Below are positions 7,583 through 14,011 of a DNA stretch of 19,696 nt, in pieces. The stretch's first letter is position 1, and every line of letters begins with the position of its first letter. Origin of the DNA: Candidatus Bathyarchaeota archaeon (GTDB lineage Archaea > Thermoproteota > Bathyarchaeia > Bathyarchaeales > Bathyarchaeaceae); assembly GCA_014859755.1 (NCBI GenBank), contig JACUTO010000009.1, positions 1-19,696 of the forward strand. The letters run 5' to 3'. The notes beneath the pieces were generated by a model. It was not told where the DNA came from and did not search any database. It saw only the letters and a program-made list of their open reading frames with translations. The translations under genes were made by a program, and so were the position numbers.

Positions 7583-8488
7583 CTACTTCAAAATCATTTG
7601 TGTGAACCGTTCAGGGTTGAAATCTTGCAGGTCTTCGTATGTTTGACCGGTTCCAATGAACACGATGGGCTTACGAGTCACGTAGGTTACGCTTAGAGCC
7701 GCTCCCCCCTTCACGTCGGCGTCAACCTTCGTCAAAATTGTTCCGTCAATGCCCACGCTTTTATGAAACTCCTCAGCCTGCATAACAGCGTCGTTTCCAG
7801 TGAGGGCATCCACCGTGAGGATAGTTGCGTCTGGGCTGATAACCCGCTTTACCTTTCCAAGCTCATTCATGAGATTTCGGTTGGTTTGGATGCGCCCAGC
7901 AGTGTCGATGAGCACCACGTTTATTCCACGAGCCTTAGCATGGCTTATAGCGTCGTAGGCTACGGCTGCCGGATCGGCTCCATACTTATGCTTTATCATA
8001 CGCACGCCGAGTCTTTTGGCGTGTTCCTCCAACTGTTCAATGGATCCGGCACGATAGGTGTCGCTACATGCGAGGACAACAGAGCATCCTTTCTTCATGA
8101 GAAACTTGGCAACTTTGGCTATGCTTGTGGTTTTGCCGGTTCCGTTGATTCCCACAAAAAGAATCGAGTAAGGCTCCTTCATTTTCCGCTTTCTCTCAAC
8201 ATTCTCTAGCAGGTTGATCTCTTCCTTCGTGGTCAGAATTTCAAGCAAGACCTCGTGGAGACTTGTTTTCACGATTTCTTTTCGATCTTCTAGCCGTTTT
8301 ACCTGAACTCCTTCCAGCCGCTTTTCCATCTCTCCACATATGTAATCGGCAACAGGCACTGCCACATCGTTTTCGATGAGGTTTAGCTTGAAATCCTCTA
8401 AAATTGGGTGAAGTTTTTCGGCTTTCAGTTCTGTGATTACGATCTTGTTGACGACGCCGCTAAGTCCTTTTCTTAGCTTTTCGAACAC
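7583..8488 (-). CDS. ftsY: signal recognition particle receptor FtsY
   Basis: SRP-type GTPase that docks SRP-bound ribosomes at the membrane. An N-domain helical bundle (about residues 1-100) is followed by the GTPase G-domain with G1 GINGTGKTT (113-121), G2 DTYRAGSIEQL (143-153), G3 DTAGR (195-199), G4 TKVD (253-256) and the closing GTGQTYEDLQDFNPERF. At 301 residues it is the compact archaeal form without an acidic A-domain. It is the last gene of the S19e operon and overlaps the prefoldin alpha gene by 29 nt; pfdA-ftsY adjacency is common in archaea. It ends 33 nt from the convergent carbamoyltransferase gene. Confidence 0.96.
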   Translation of the reverse strand: MFEKLRKGLSGVVNKIVITELKAEKLHPILEDFKLNLIENDVAVPVADYICGEMEKRLEGVQVKRLEDRKEIVKTSLHEVLLEILTTKEEINLLENVERKRKMKEPYSILFVGINGTGKTTSIAKVAKFLMKKGCSVVLACSDTYRAGSIEQLEEHAKRLGVRMIKHKYGADPAAVAYDAISHAKARGINVVLIDTAGRIQTNRNLMNELGKVKRVISPDATILTVDALTGNDAVMQAEEFHKSVGIDGTILTKVDADVKGGAALSVTYVTRKPIVFIGTGQTYEDLQDFNPERFTQMILK

Positions 8489-8924
8489 CTTCTGCTCTCT
8501 CTCCTTCCCTCAGTTTCGCCGTCAGTTCTTCAAGTCTCGTTCTGTCTTCCCGAATTTTCTCTACAACTTGAGCGAATTGCTGTCCAAGAGAAGTTCTTGT
8601 CTTTTCCAGTTCTGCTATGCGGTTTCCCAAGTTTTCTTTGGCTTCCTTCATGGTTCTTTCGAGGGCTACGTCGGCTCCTATCCCCACGATAACCTTGTCT
8701 GAGCTTGCCAATTTGGCTTTTACGAAGGAGCCTCCTCCTATGGGAACGAAGAGCTGCGCGTCTTTCTTCTCCTTCTCTAATCCTTCCAAGGTCATGCTTG
8801 AGACTCTGAGTTCAGTTAAGGCGGCGTTCACAAGATTTACCCTTGACTGCAACGCCTCGGCAGTTCCCTCCAACATTCGAAGCTCAACAACCAGTCTGCG
8901 GAAGACCTCTTCTTCACTGGACAC
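8460..8924 (-). CDS. pfdA: prefoldin subunit alpha
   Basis: Subunit of the jellyfish-shaped hexameric chaperone that passes unfolded proteins to the thermosome. Two coiled-coil arms (about residues 4-48 and 95-140) flank the beta hairpin region with LFVPIGGGSFVKAKL and KVIVGIGADVALERTM. At 154 residues it is of normal length, with a basic C-terminal end. GTG 8924 lies 11 nt inside the 3' end of the L18a/LX gene, indicating translational coupling; the gene overlaps ftsY by 29 nt at its end. Confidence 0.93.
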   Translation of the reverse strand: MSSEEEVFRRLVVELRMLEGTAEALQSRVNLVNAALTELRVSSMTLEGLEKEKKDAQLFVPIGGGSFVKAKLASSDKVIVGIGADVALERTMKEAKENLGNRIAELEKTRTSLGQQFAQVVEKIREDRTRLEELTAKLREGERAEGVRKAKKRT

Positions 8925-9165
8925 TTTCCTTTTCTCCTAGAGTTAGTTTCTTCACCAAGGGGCTTTCGATTTTCTCCGGACTTATCTCCTCCACCTTCAC
9001 AATTTTGATCTGAAAGCGTTTGACTCTGTGTTTGCTCCCCAAATCCATGTAGACTTTTTCCACGGCGTCTTCTGGTTTCAAAGCCCGAACCTCTTTACGA
9101 AAGTCTGTTTGAAAGTTCGGTTTCCTGATCTCACCGATCACCCGGAAAACTTTGACCTCACTCAT
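8914..9165 (-). CDS. rpl18a: large-subunit ribosomal protein L18a/LX (eL20)
   Basis: Archaeal LX is the short homologue of eukaryotic L18a, located near L21e and the 5S region of the large subunit. The sequence VKVFRVIGEIRKPNFQTDFRKEV is followed by the conserved AVEKVYMDLGSKHRVKRFQIKI. The protein is 83 residues, with a short C-terminal tail. Its start overlaps the end of eIF6 by 8 nt and its end overlaps pfdA by 11 nt. eIF6-LX-pfdA is a known archaeal gene order, supporting the call. Confidence 0.9.
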   Translation of the reverse strand: MSEVKVFRVIGEIRKPNFQTDFRKEVRALKPEDAVEKVYMDLGSKHRVKRFQIKIVKVEEISPEKIESPLVKKLTLGEKESVQ

Positions 9166-9838
9166 CTTCCTTCACCACATCAAGAGCCTGTCCAATTATG
9201 AACAACTCGGGTCCAGTTGTCATGAAACCAGCCACAGCCCCATATTTGTTTCCTATAAGCCCTGTGGCAACATAAGGTATTCCACAGTTGATGGTTCCTA
9301 CATCTACATGAACCTTTAACACGTCCTTCAAAATTTTTTGTTCCTCCTCCTTAAGCAGGGGATGAGCCAACACGCCTTTGTTTGTGGCGGTGGCAAGAGA
9401 TCCGACGTATGGTAGTCCCGCTATTTCTCCAGCCACGACTTCAACGCCCAGCGTGTCCTCTATCCTGGTCACGTCCCTCTTTCCCAGTCTGGGGTCAACA
9501 ACTGCTCCATAGTCGTTCGCCAAGATCAAGTTTCCGTAAGCCGTTTTTTTGGTGTTCATAACAGTGACGTTAACGTCTGAGGCTGACTTAATAGCTTCGA
9601 TTTCTTCTTCCTGAGCAAAGGGAGAAAGAACTACACCATTAGAGTTCGCACAGGCTAAAGCGCCTATGAGCACCGATTTGCCAATCGTTGTACTAACGAC
9701 CTTTACTTTCAACCACTCCCCAACTTCTTGCGCTTTAGTCTCGGGAAACTGCGGGGGAAAAATCACCATTTCGTCGGTGACAAGAGAATAAACCCCTATG
9801 CTAGCGCTACCGAAAAGATCGAAAAGGAACAGCGGCAA
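9158..9838 (-). CDS. eif6: translation initiation factor aIF6
   Basis: Binds L23/L14e at the subunit interface of the large subunit and prevents premature joining with the small subunit. The 226-residue protein shows the five-fold pseudo-repeat of the family (for example ALACANSNGVVLSPFAQEEE, ILANDYGAVVDPRLGKR, ATNKGVLAHPLLKEEE, LIGNKYGAVAGFMTTGPEL). The start is TTG 9838, just 3 nt after the L31e stop, with no nearer ATG; it matches the usual beginning (xLFDLFGSASIGVY). Tight spacing on both sides indicates one operon from S19e to ftsY. Confidence 0.94.
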   Translation of the reverse strand: MPLFLFDLFGSASIGVYSLVTDEMVIFPPQFPETKAQEVGEWLKVKVVSTTIGKSVLIGALACANSNGVVLSPFAQEEEIEAIKSASDVNVTVMNTKKTAYGNLILANDYGAVVDPRLGKRDVTRIEDTLGVEVVAGEIAGLPYVGSLATATNKGVLAHPLLKEEEQKILKDVLKVHVDVGTINCGIPYVATGLIGNKYGAVAGFMTTGPELFIIGQALDVVKEDE

Positions 9839-9841
9839 GCG

Positions 9842-10327
9842 TCAGTCTCCTTCTGCCAGATGAACAGTTATTACTCCTTCCTTATCTTTGGCCGCCCGAA
9901 CTCTGATTTTTCGCGGCGGTTTTTCGATCCCCCTGCTCCAAATTTTTTCATTCACCTCGTTGCTGATAACCAAGAACTCAGCTTCTTCCTCACCTTCAAC
10001 TTCAGTCCGGATTTTCATGTGTTTCTTAACAAAACTTCTAATAATGCGCATAGCTTTTGGCGCTCGCTTTTTTCGCGGGGAAATCCACGCCCTACGTAGA
10101 GGAATCGTGTAAAATTTCTCCTCAACGATTTCCTCCTCTAATTCCTTCTTCTTCTTTTCAACTTCTCTCTTTTCTTCAACTTCTGCGATTTCCTCTTCTT
10201 CCGCCGCCTCTTCTGCCTCTTCAATCTCTTCCTCGGGAACCTCTTCCTTTTCTACAGCTTCTTCTGTTCCCTCGGCTTCCCCTTCTTCCTCCTCAACCTC
10301 CTCAGCGGCTTCAACAGTCTCTTCCAT
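9842..10327 (-). CDS. rpl31e: large-subunit ribosomal protein L31e with acidic N-terminal extension
   Basis: The C-terminal 92 residues (about 70-161) are a standard L31e, a protein beside the peptide exit tunnel: EKFYTIPLRRAWISPRKKRA, IIRSFVKKHMKI, IWSRGIEKPPRKIRVRAAKD. The first ~69 residues are almost entirely Glu, Ala and Val, then Lys/Glu, and are not part of the normal protein (about 90-95 residues). The extension is probably real: the only ATG is at 10327, with GAGGG 8 nt upstream, and I see no in-frame ATG, GTG or TTG near the start of the L31e domain. It lies between L39e and aIF6. Confidence 0.92.
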   Translation of the reverse strand: MEETVEAAEEVEEEEGEAEGTEEAVEKEEVPEEEIEEAEEAAEEEEIAEVEEKREVEKKKKELEEEIVEEKFYTIPLRRAWISPRKKRAPKAMRIIRSFVKKHMKIRTEVEGEEEAEFLVISNEVNEKIWSRGIEKPPRKIRVRAAKDKEGVITVHLAEGD

Positions 10328-10338
10328 TCACGTTTCCC

Positions 10339-10494
10339 TCAAGCCCTTATCTTTCTTTGCCGCCAACGTCTTCTTTTCGGGTTTGTTCTCACCCGCCCGA
10401 CCGTTTTAGCGATGACCCATGTTGGAACGGGTCTCTTCTGTTTTCCAGCCTTTGCAAGTCTGCGTTTTTTTGCGGGTGGTTTGTTTCGCGCCGT
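10339..10494 (-). CDS. rpl39e: large-subunit ribosomal protein L39e, apparent ACG start
   Basis: Tiny basic protein that lines the peptide exit tunnel. The 51-codon frame reads (T)ARNKPPAKKRRLAKA, then RPVPTWVIAKT and VRTNPKRRRWRQRK, a clear L39e match over its whole length. No ATG, GTG or TTG exists at the right place: the codon where the family has Met (before ARNKP) is ACG at 10494, and GGAGG lies 8 nt upstream at normal spacing. The PDCD5 stop is 2 nt before it. Either ACG is used as a rare start, or the base is a sequencing/assembly error for ATG. PDCD5-L39e-L31e-aIF6 is the standard archaeal order. Confidence 0.9.
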   Translation of the reverse strand, partial: TARNKPPAKKRRLAKAGKQKRPVPTWVIAKTVGRVRTNPKRRRWRQRKIRA

Positions 10495-10496
10495 CT

Positions 10497-10826
10497 TTAG
10501 ACCCTCCTGATTTTGAAATCTCGGCGGCCGGACTGTATCCTCACAAGAATGTCTTTCAACTGTTCATCAGTAACTGGGATGCTTATTTTTCCAAGCTGTG
10601 CAAGCTGGATCAGCTGTAGTTCAAGCTGTTGAGCGAATTCTGGTTTAACCATTTTCAGGTTTGTGAGACGACGTCTGGCGTCAGGGGTAAGTATTCTGCG
10701 AAGCAAAGCTTGCTTCTGAACTTCGATCTGCTGTTGCACTTGAGCCTGCTGTTGCTCCTCCGCTATTCTCCGTCGTAGTTCAAGTAGCCTTCTTCTTCGC
10801 AGCTGTTCCATTTCTTCCTCGCTCAT
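10497..10826 (-). CDS. PDCD5/TFAR19-family DNA-binding protein
   Basis: Small helical protein conserved in archaea and eukaryotes; DNA binding is reported for archaeal members but the exact role is unknown. The sequence has the basic, glutamine-rich N-terminal helix (RRRRLLELRRRIAEEQQQAQ), the core ILTPDARRRLTNLKMVKPEFAQQLE, the segment LGKISIPVTDEQLKDIL and a C-terminal basic end. Starting at ATG 10826 (MSEEEMEQL, AGGTG upstream) it is 109 residues; an in-frame GTG at 10835, immediately after the S19e stop, is less likely. Confidence 0.92.
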   Translation of the reverse strand: MSEEEMEQLRRRRLLELRRRIAEEQQQAQVQQQIEVQKQALLRRILTPDARRRLTNLKMVKPEFAQQLELQLIQLAQLGKISIPVTDEQLKDILVRIQSGRRDFKIRRV

Positions 10827-10835
10827 TTTGTACAC

Positions 10836-11291
10836 CTAATACTTTCCAAGTTCAGGCTGAGTTTTCTCCAGATTCTTCTTGATTTCAGTTGAGAGCCTAT
10901 CTAGCAGTCGTCTTCCATCGCTCGTTACTACTCTCCCTCTGTTTCTTAGAGGCCCCACAAGACCTGCGGCCTGAAGTTGCTGCAAGGCTTTTCTGATGAT
11001 TGCGCCGCCGCCCTTCCTAGCGTGTTCCGGTTTTGCTCCTCGATCGATTCTGCCGCCGTATTCTGAGCGGAGGCGCTCTATACCAATCGGCCCCTTCACG
11101 TAGATTTTACGTAGAAGCGAGGCGCATCTGGTGAACCACCAATCTGGGTTCTGGGGTGGTCTTTGAGTGTGGGAACCTGTTTTCACGAAGGAAGCCCATG
11201 CTGGTGGAACTATCTCATCTACTTCTTCCCTTAGATAGCGAGCTAACCTCTCGATAAGAATTGATGGAGGGACATCGTAAGGTGTCGGCAA
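10836..11291 (-). CDS. rps19e: small-subunit ribosomal protein S19e
   Basis: Component of the small-subunit head required for 16S maturation. The 151-residue winged-helix protein shows MPTPYDVPPSILIERLARYL, PPAWASFVKTGSHTQRPPQN, WWFTRCASLLRKIYVKGPIG and the basic GGRIDRGAKPEHARKGGGAI, all family hallmarks. It is the first gene of an eight-gene operon (S19e, PDCD5, L39e, L31e, aIF6, LX, pfdA, ftsY). About 88 nt separate it from the YhbY gene upstream, and a TATA box is present near 11340. Confidence 0.96.
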   Translation of the reverse strand: MPTPYDVPPSILIERLARYLREEVDEIVPPAWASFVKTGSHTQRPPQNPDWWFTRCASLLRKIYVKGPIGIERLRSEYGGRIDRGAKPEHARKGGGAIIRKALQQLQAAGLVGPLRNRGRVVTSDGRRLLDRLSTEIKKNLEKTQPELGKY

Positions 11292-11337
11292 GACTTATTC
11301 TTCCTGATTTTTCCTTCACTAAGGGAAAAGACTTGTC

Positions 11338-11345
11338 TTATATTA
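11338..11345 (-). promoter_or_regulatory. candidate TATA box of the S19e operon
   Basis: Minus strand shows CTAATATAAGAC. Transcription would begin near 11316, leaving about 25 nt before the S19e ATG (11291). It is the only AT-rich promoter-like element seen in front of the S19e-to-ftsY gene run. Confidence 0.45.
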
Positions 11346-11378
11346 GTTTCGTGGTTGAGAAAACAAACTCTCACGTGG

Positions 11379-11669
11379 TTATATAGATTTTACCCTTTTT
11401 TTCCGACGCTTGTAAAGTAGAAAAGTGTGACCTCGAACTTCTATTAAAGATGAATCTGTTTGTTGCGCGATCTTTGATGCAACGCTTTTGGCTTCCTCAT
11501 CTTTGAGCGCACTTCTCAGGATTTTCGCCTTCACAATTTCCCTTTTATCCAGTTGCCTAGAGATTTCGTTTACTATCTGCGGCGTTGCACCTTCCTTCCC
11601 AACCCATACTGTTGGCTTCTCTGCGCTAAGCTCCCGCTTCATTCGGCGCTTCATCTTTGGCGTTATCAC
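11379..11669 (-). CDS. CRM-domain (YhbY-type) RNA-binding protein
   Basis: Single CRM domain of the YhbY family, linked to large-subunit assembly in bacteria and found beside RNase P or S19e genes in archaea. The sequence has MKRELSAEKPTVWVGKEGAT, the RNA-binding loop (the usual GxxG reading GKEG here), KREIVKAKILRSALKD and VRGHTFLLYKRRKK. I place the start at GTG 11669, which overlaps the Rpp21 stop as GTGA with GGGAG upstream, giving 96 residues. The frame is open to 11723, but that would overlap the upstream gene by about 58 nt; ATG 11654 is also possible. Confidence 0.85.
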   Translation of the reverse strand: MITPKMKRRMKRELSAEKPTVWVGKEGATPQIVNEISRQLDKREIVKAKILRSALKDEEAKSVASKIAQQTDSSLIEVRGHTFLLYKRRKKRVKSI

Positions 11670-11977
11670 CGTTTCTCCCTGCCTTTTAGGGGCATACGCG
11701 AGTGCTTGCCGCAGTTTAAGCAAGTTATGACCACGTGAGGCTCCCTTCTTGATTGAATACGAATACGACAGTTTACACCCGGCAAAATAAAGCTTTTACA
11801 GTGTCTACAAACGAGGCGCCTATACTCCCTAGGAAGCCGCAGTTTGGTTCCCATGGCTATTTTCCTCGCAGTCTTCACGTAACGTTGCGCCAGTTCGGGG
11901 TCTTCACGAACGACTTCTCTGGCTAGGCGGAAGAGGGTGTGAACGCGTTGTAAGGCTATCTGCTTCGCGGCATTCAT
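11666..11977 (-). CDS. rnp4: RNase P protein component 4 (Rpp21/Rpr2)
   Basis: Zinc-ribbon protein subunit of RNase P, which removes 5' leaders from pre-tRNAs. The N-terminal helices (IALQRVHTLFRLAREVVRED, AQRYVKTARKIAMGTKLRLP) precede two metal-binding CxxC pairs (CRHC near 57-60 and CLNC near 86-89), with the basic ending LKGREKR. Length 103 is normal. It starts at ATG 11977 and its stop overlaps the next gene's GTG. It is divergent from nep1 across a 75-bp spacer that must hold both promoters (AT-rich at 12007-12018). Confidence 0.92.
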   Translation of the reverse strand: MNAAKQIALQRVHTLFRLAREVVREDPELAQRYVKTARKIAMGTKLRLPREYRRLVCRHCKSFILPGVNCRIRIQSRREPHVVITCLNCGKHSRMPLKGREKR

Positions 11978-12052
11978 TTCAAATAAACTATCTCATACCC
12001 TGCATTAAGTTTTTTATCGAAACAGAACCTCTCCCTAAGGTAAGGGTTAAGT

Positions 12053-12748
12053 TTGCTGATTCTCATATGGGCGGAGTCTGCCCTTGAAACGATTCCCAAA
12101 GGCTTGTGGAGTCATCCCGCCATCAGGCGCCATTCAAAAAGACGCGGAAAACCTCCGGGGCTCATTCTTCTCGACAGATCATACCATCATTCTGCCATGA
12201 AAAAGCTTAGGGAAAGCGAGAAGAGGGGGCGACCAGACATAGTTCATTTCGCCTTGCTCGAAGCCTTAGGCTCGCCCCTCAACAAAGAAAGACTCCTCCA
12301 AGCATACGTGCACACCAACAACGATTACGTGGTCACGGTTAATTCTGAAGCTCGGCTGCCGAGAAACTACGATCGTTTCGTCGGCCTCTTGGAACAACTG
12401 TTTGAGTTAGGAAGAGTTCCTTCTAAAGGGCAGACACTGCTCAAGTTAGAGCACAAAACGCTGTCACAACTGCTTGAAGAAACCAAAACCGACTACGTCA
12501 TGGCTTTTAGCAGAAAGGGTTCACCTGAAACGCTTGAAGAGGCCATTTCCAGGCTTTTAGAAAAACAGAGACCAGCGGTAATCGTTGGCGGTTTTCCCCA
12601 CGGCCGCTTCTCAGAAACAACCATCAGATTGGCAGATGAAGTTGTCCGTATAGACCCGGATATGCTGGAAACATGGACCTTAACTTCGAGAGTGATCTAC
12701 GAATACGAACGAGCCATTTCGCTACCCAAGAAAAGGCTTAGGCAATAA
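12053..12748 (+). CDS. nep1: ribosome biogenesis protein Nep1 (Emg1), rRNA N1-pseudouridine methyltransferase
   Basis: SPOUT-class methyltransferase that uses SAM to methylate N1 of a pseudouridine in small-subunit rRNA (position 914 in Methanocaldococcus numbering) and helps subunit assembly. Family features are ESALETIP at the start, the segment with LLDRSYHH, RPDIVHFALLEALGSPLNKE, HTNNDYVVTVN, LPRNYDRFVGLLEQLF, and the knot region VIVGGFPHGRFSE. The 231-residue length is normal. The start is TTG 12053: it fits the usual N-terminus and AAGGG lies about 8 nt upstream. It ends 6 nt before the convergent tRNA-Gly(TCC) gene. Confidence 0.95.
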   Translation: MLILIWAESALETIPKGLWSHPAIRRHSKRRGKPPGLILLDRSYHHSAMKKLRESEKRGRPDIVHFALLEALGSPLNKERLLQAYVHTNNDYVVTVNSEARLPRNYDRFVGLLEQLFELGRVPSKGQTLLKLEHKTLSQLLEETKTDYVMAFSRKGSPETLEEAISRLLEKQRPAVIVGGFPHGRFSETTIRLADEVVRIDPDMLETWTLTSRVIYEYERAISLPKKRLRQ

Positions 12749-12754
12749 TTAATT

Positions 12755-12844
12755 TGGTGCGGCCGCCGGGATTCGAACCCGGGATTGCAGGCTTGGAAGG
12801 CTTACACCGTTGACTGTGTCCTAACCAGACTAGACCACGGCCGC
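12755..12844 (-). tRNA. tRNA-Gly(TCC) with a 12-nt intron, CCA encoded
   Basis: Acceptor GCGGCCG pairs with CGGCCGC, discriminator A and CCA are encoded (12755-12757). D arm GTCT/GGAC, T arm CCGGG/CCCGG. As written, the 5' strand of the anticodon stem is broken. Removing 12802-12813 (TCAACGGTGTAA) gives CAGGC-CTTCCAA-GCCTG, a perfect stem and loop with anticodon TCC (plus strand 12796-12798). The intron lies between positions 29 and 30. A TATA-like CTAATAAGT at about 12868-12876 sits about 26 bp upstream. It shares most of its body with tRNA-Gly(GCC) at 13867-13943. Confidence 0.93.
12802..12813 (-). other. tRNA intron at position 29/30 (bulge-helix-bulge)
   Basis: The precursor folds into the archaeal splicing motif: outer helix AGG/CCT, bulge AG|T, central 4-bp helix ACAC/GTGT, bulge AA|G. 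The cuts fall after the second base of each 3-nt bulge and release exactly 12 nt. The inner loop is only C-AAC-G. The exon side of the central helix is tRNA positions 24-27. The junction has no sliding ambiguity. Confidence 0.88.
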
Positions 12845-13074
12845 AAAGCTTGCTTCAAACAACAGAGACTTATTAGTTGCAAATATTTATTGTGGGTCTG
12901 TGCCTTTAAAAATTGGATTTCAAAATACGCCTTGCAGAGATGACCTGCAACAAGATGATGCTTTCCAACATTTACTAGAACGCGTTCCTTAATGGGACAT
13001 TTGTGAAAGGCCTTTGGACAATACATGCATGCAAAAGCATTTTAGAGAGATTATCTCTTCTAAACAAGGGAAAA

Positions 13075-13368
13075 ATGAAGAAAATTGAAGAAATGAAAAA
13101 GAAGTTAATAGAGCTTAAGCCAATACTGAAAGGGAAATTCAAAGTGGAAAGTATTGGACTTTTCGGCTCATACGTAAGAGGAGAGCAAAAAGGAGAGAGC
13201 GATTTAGATGTACTAGTTGAATTCTCTGAACCGGTTGGACTTTTTGAGTTTATTGAACTTGAAGGGTTTTTGAGCGAGAAGTTAGGTACCAAGGTTGATT
13301 TGGTTATGAGAAAGAGTTTGAAAAACAGAATAAAAGAAAGAATAATAAAAGAGGCAATCTATGTATGA
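13075..13368 (+). CDS. MntA-type nucleotidyltransferase antitoxin
   Basis: Minimal nucleotidyltransferase paired with a HepT toxin; known MntA proteins neutralise HepT by adding AMP to a tyrosine near its active site. The motif GSYVRG (31-36) with SDLD (42-45) gives the GSx10DxD active site, and D75 in KVDLV is a candidate third metal ligand, so it looks catalytically intact. ATG 13075 (97 residues) has AAGGG just upstream; a longer frame from GTG 13003 adds 24 residues without family support. It overlaps hepT by 4 nt (ATGA). The pair is AT-richer than its surroundings, consistent with transfer. Confidence 0.88.
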   Translation: MKKIEEMKKKLIELKPILKGKFKVESIGLFGSYVRGEQKGESDLDVLVEFSEPVGLFEFIELEGFLSEKLGTKVDLVMRKSLKNRIKERIIKEAIYV

Positions 13369-13718
13369 AAAGAGATTACAGGGTTTACATCGATGATATA
13401 CTCGAAGCTTTAGGAAAAATAGAAAGATATACAAAAGGACTTAATTTTGAGAAGTTTTCTCAAGATAGTAAAACCATAGACGCAGTGATAAGGAATTTTG
13501 AAATTGTTGGAGAGGCAACAAAACGCATACCAAAGGAAGCAAGAGAGAAATATCCAGAAGTTCCATGGAGAACAATGGCTGGGATGAGGGATAAACTCAT
13601 CCATGAATATTTTGGAGTAAATCTTGAAGTATTATGGAAGACAATAAAAGAGGACTTGCCACCATTGAAGCCTTTGATTGAGGAAACGTTAAAAAAGATG
13701 GATGAGGAGATGAAATAA
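13365..13718 (+). CDS. HepT-like HEPN ribonuclease toxin
   Basis: HEPN-domain toxin of the MntA/HepT type; such proteins cleave RNA as dimers. The 117-residue helical protein contains the RX4HXY active motif: R75, H80, Y82 in MRDKLIHEYFGV. The upstream helix RNFEIVGEATKRIP is typical of the DUF86 family. It begins with ATGA overlap on the antitoxin gene, so the two are co-translated. Y82 is the expected site of AMP addition by analogy with characterised pairs. It lies between two tRNA-Gly genes. Confidence 0.9.
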   Translation: MKRDYRVYIDDILEALGKIERYTKGLNFEKFSQDSKTIDAVIRNFEIVGEATKRIPKEAREKYPEVPWRTMAGMRDKLIHEYFGVNLEVLWKTIKEDLPPLKPLIEETLKKMDEEMK

Positions 13719-13866
13719 TAAGCTTTCTCATTTCAAAATTCTATTGAAGCCATATTATTCTTAAACATCAGCAAGACTTATGAAAATGTTTTGAAAGAAG
13801 CAACAAGGAGATTAAAAGGTGAAAGCCTCAAAAGTAACCCTAAATCTTTTTCCTCTAGTAGTGGTT

Positions 13867-13943
13867 TGGTGCGGCCGCCGGGATTTGAACCCGGGTCGTC
13901 AGCGTGGCAGGCTGATGTCCTAACCAAACTAGACTACGGCCGC
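13867..13943 (-). tRNA. tRNA-Gly(GCC), CCA encoded, no intron
   Basis: Full cloverleaf: acceptor GCGGCCG/CGGCCGC, D arm GTCT/GGAC, anticodon stem TCAGC/GCTGA with loop CTGCCAC (anticodon GCC, plus strand 13906-13908), variable CGAC, T arm CCGGG/CCCGG, discriminator A and encoded CCA (13867-13869). It is a close paralogue of tRNA-Gly(TCC) 1.1 kb away on the same strand but lacks the intron. A TATA box at 13963-13970 lies about 24 bp upstream. Confidence 0.96.
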
Positions 13944-13962
13944 TCTTCTGCTAAACTACAAG

Positions 13963-13970
13963 TTTAATAA
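13963..13970. promoter_or_regulatory. TATA box possibly shared by tRNA-Gly(GCC) and the GNAT gene
   Basis: TTTAATAA lies about 24 bp from the first base of tRNA-Gly(GCC) on minus (where it reads TTATTAAA) and about 45 bp upstream of the GNAT ATG on plus, giving a leader of about 20 nt. A near-symmetric box could serve both directions. Confidence 0.4.
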
Positions 13971-14011
13971 GGCTTCTAAAAACCTTTCTCAAGAAATGCT
14001 CGAAGGAGACC

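Noticed and set aside
10057..10500. 147-codon Pro/Leu-rich open frame on plus
   Set aside because: Antisense to the Glu-rich L31e extension and L39e; poly-Leu/Pro simply mirrors GAA/GAG codons.
13740..13866. Open codons after hepT as a further gene
   Set aside because: About 45 codons with no start codon or ribosome site and no recognisable domain; at most a remnant.
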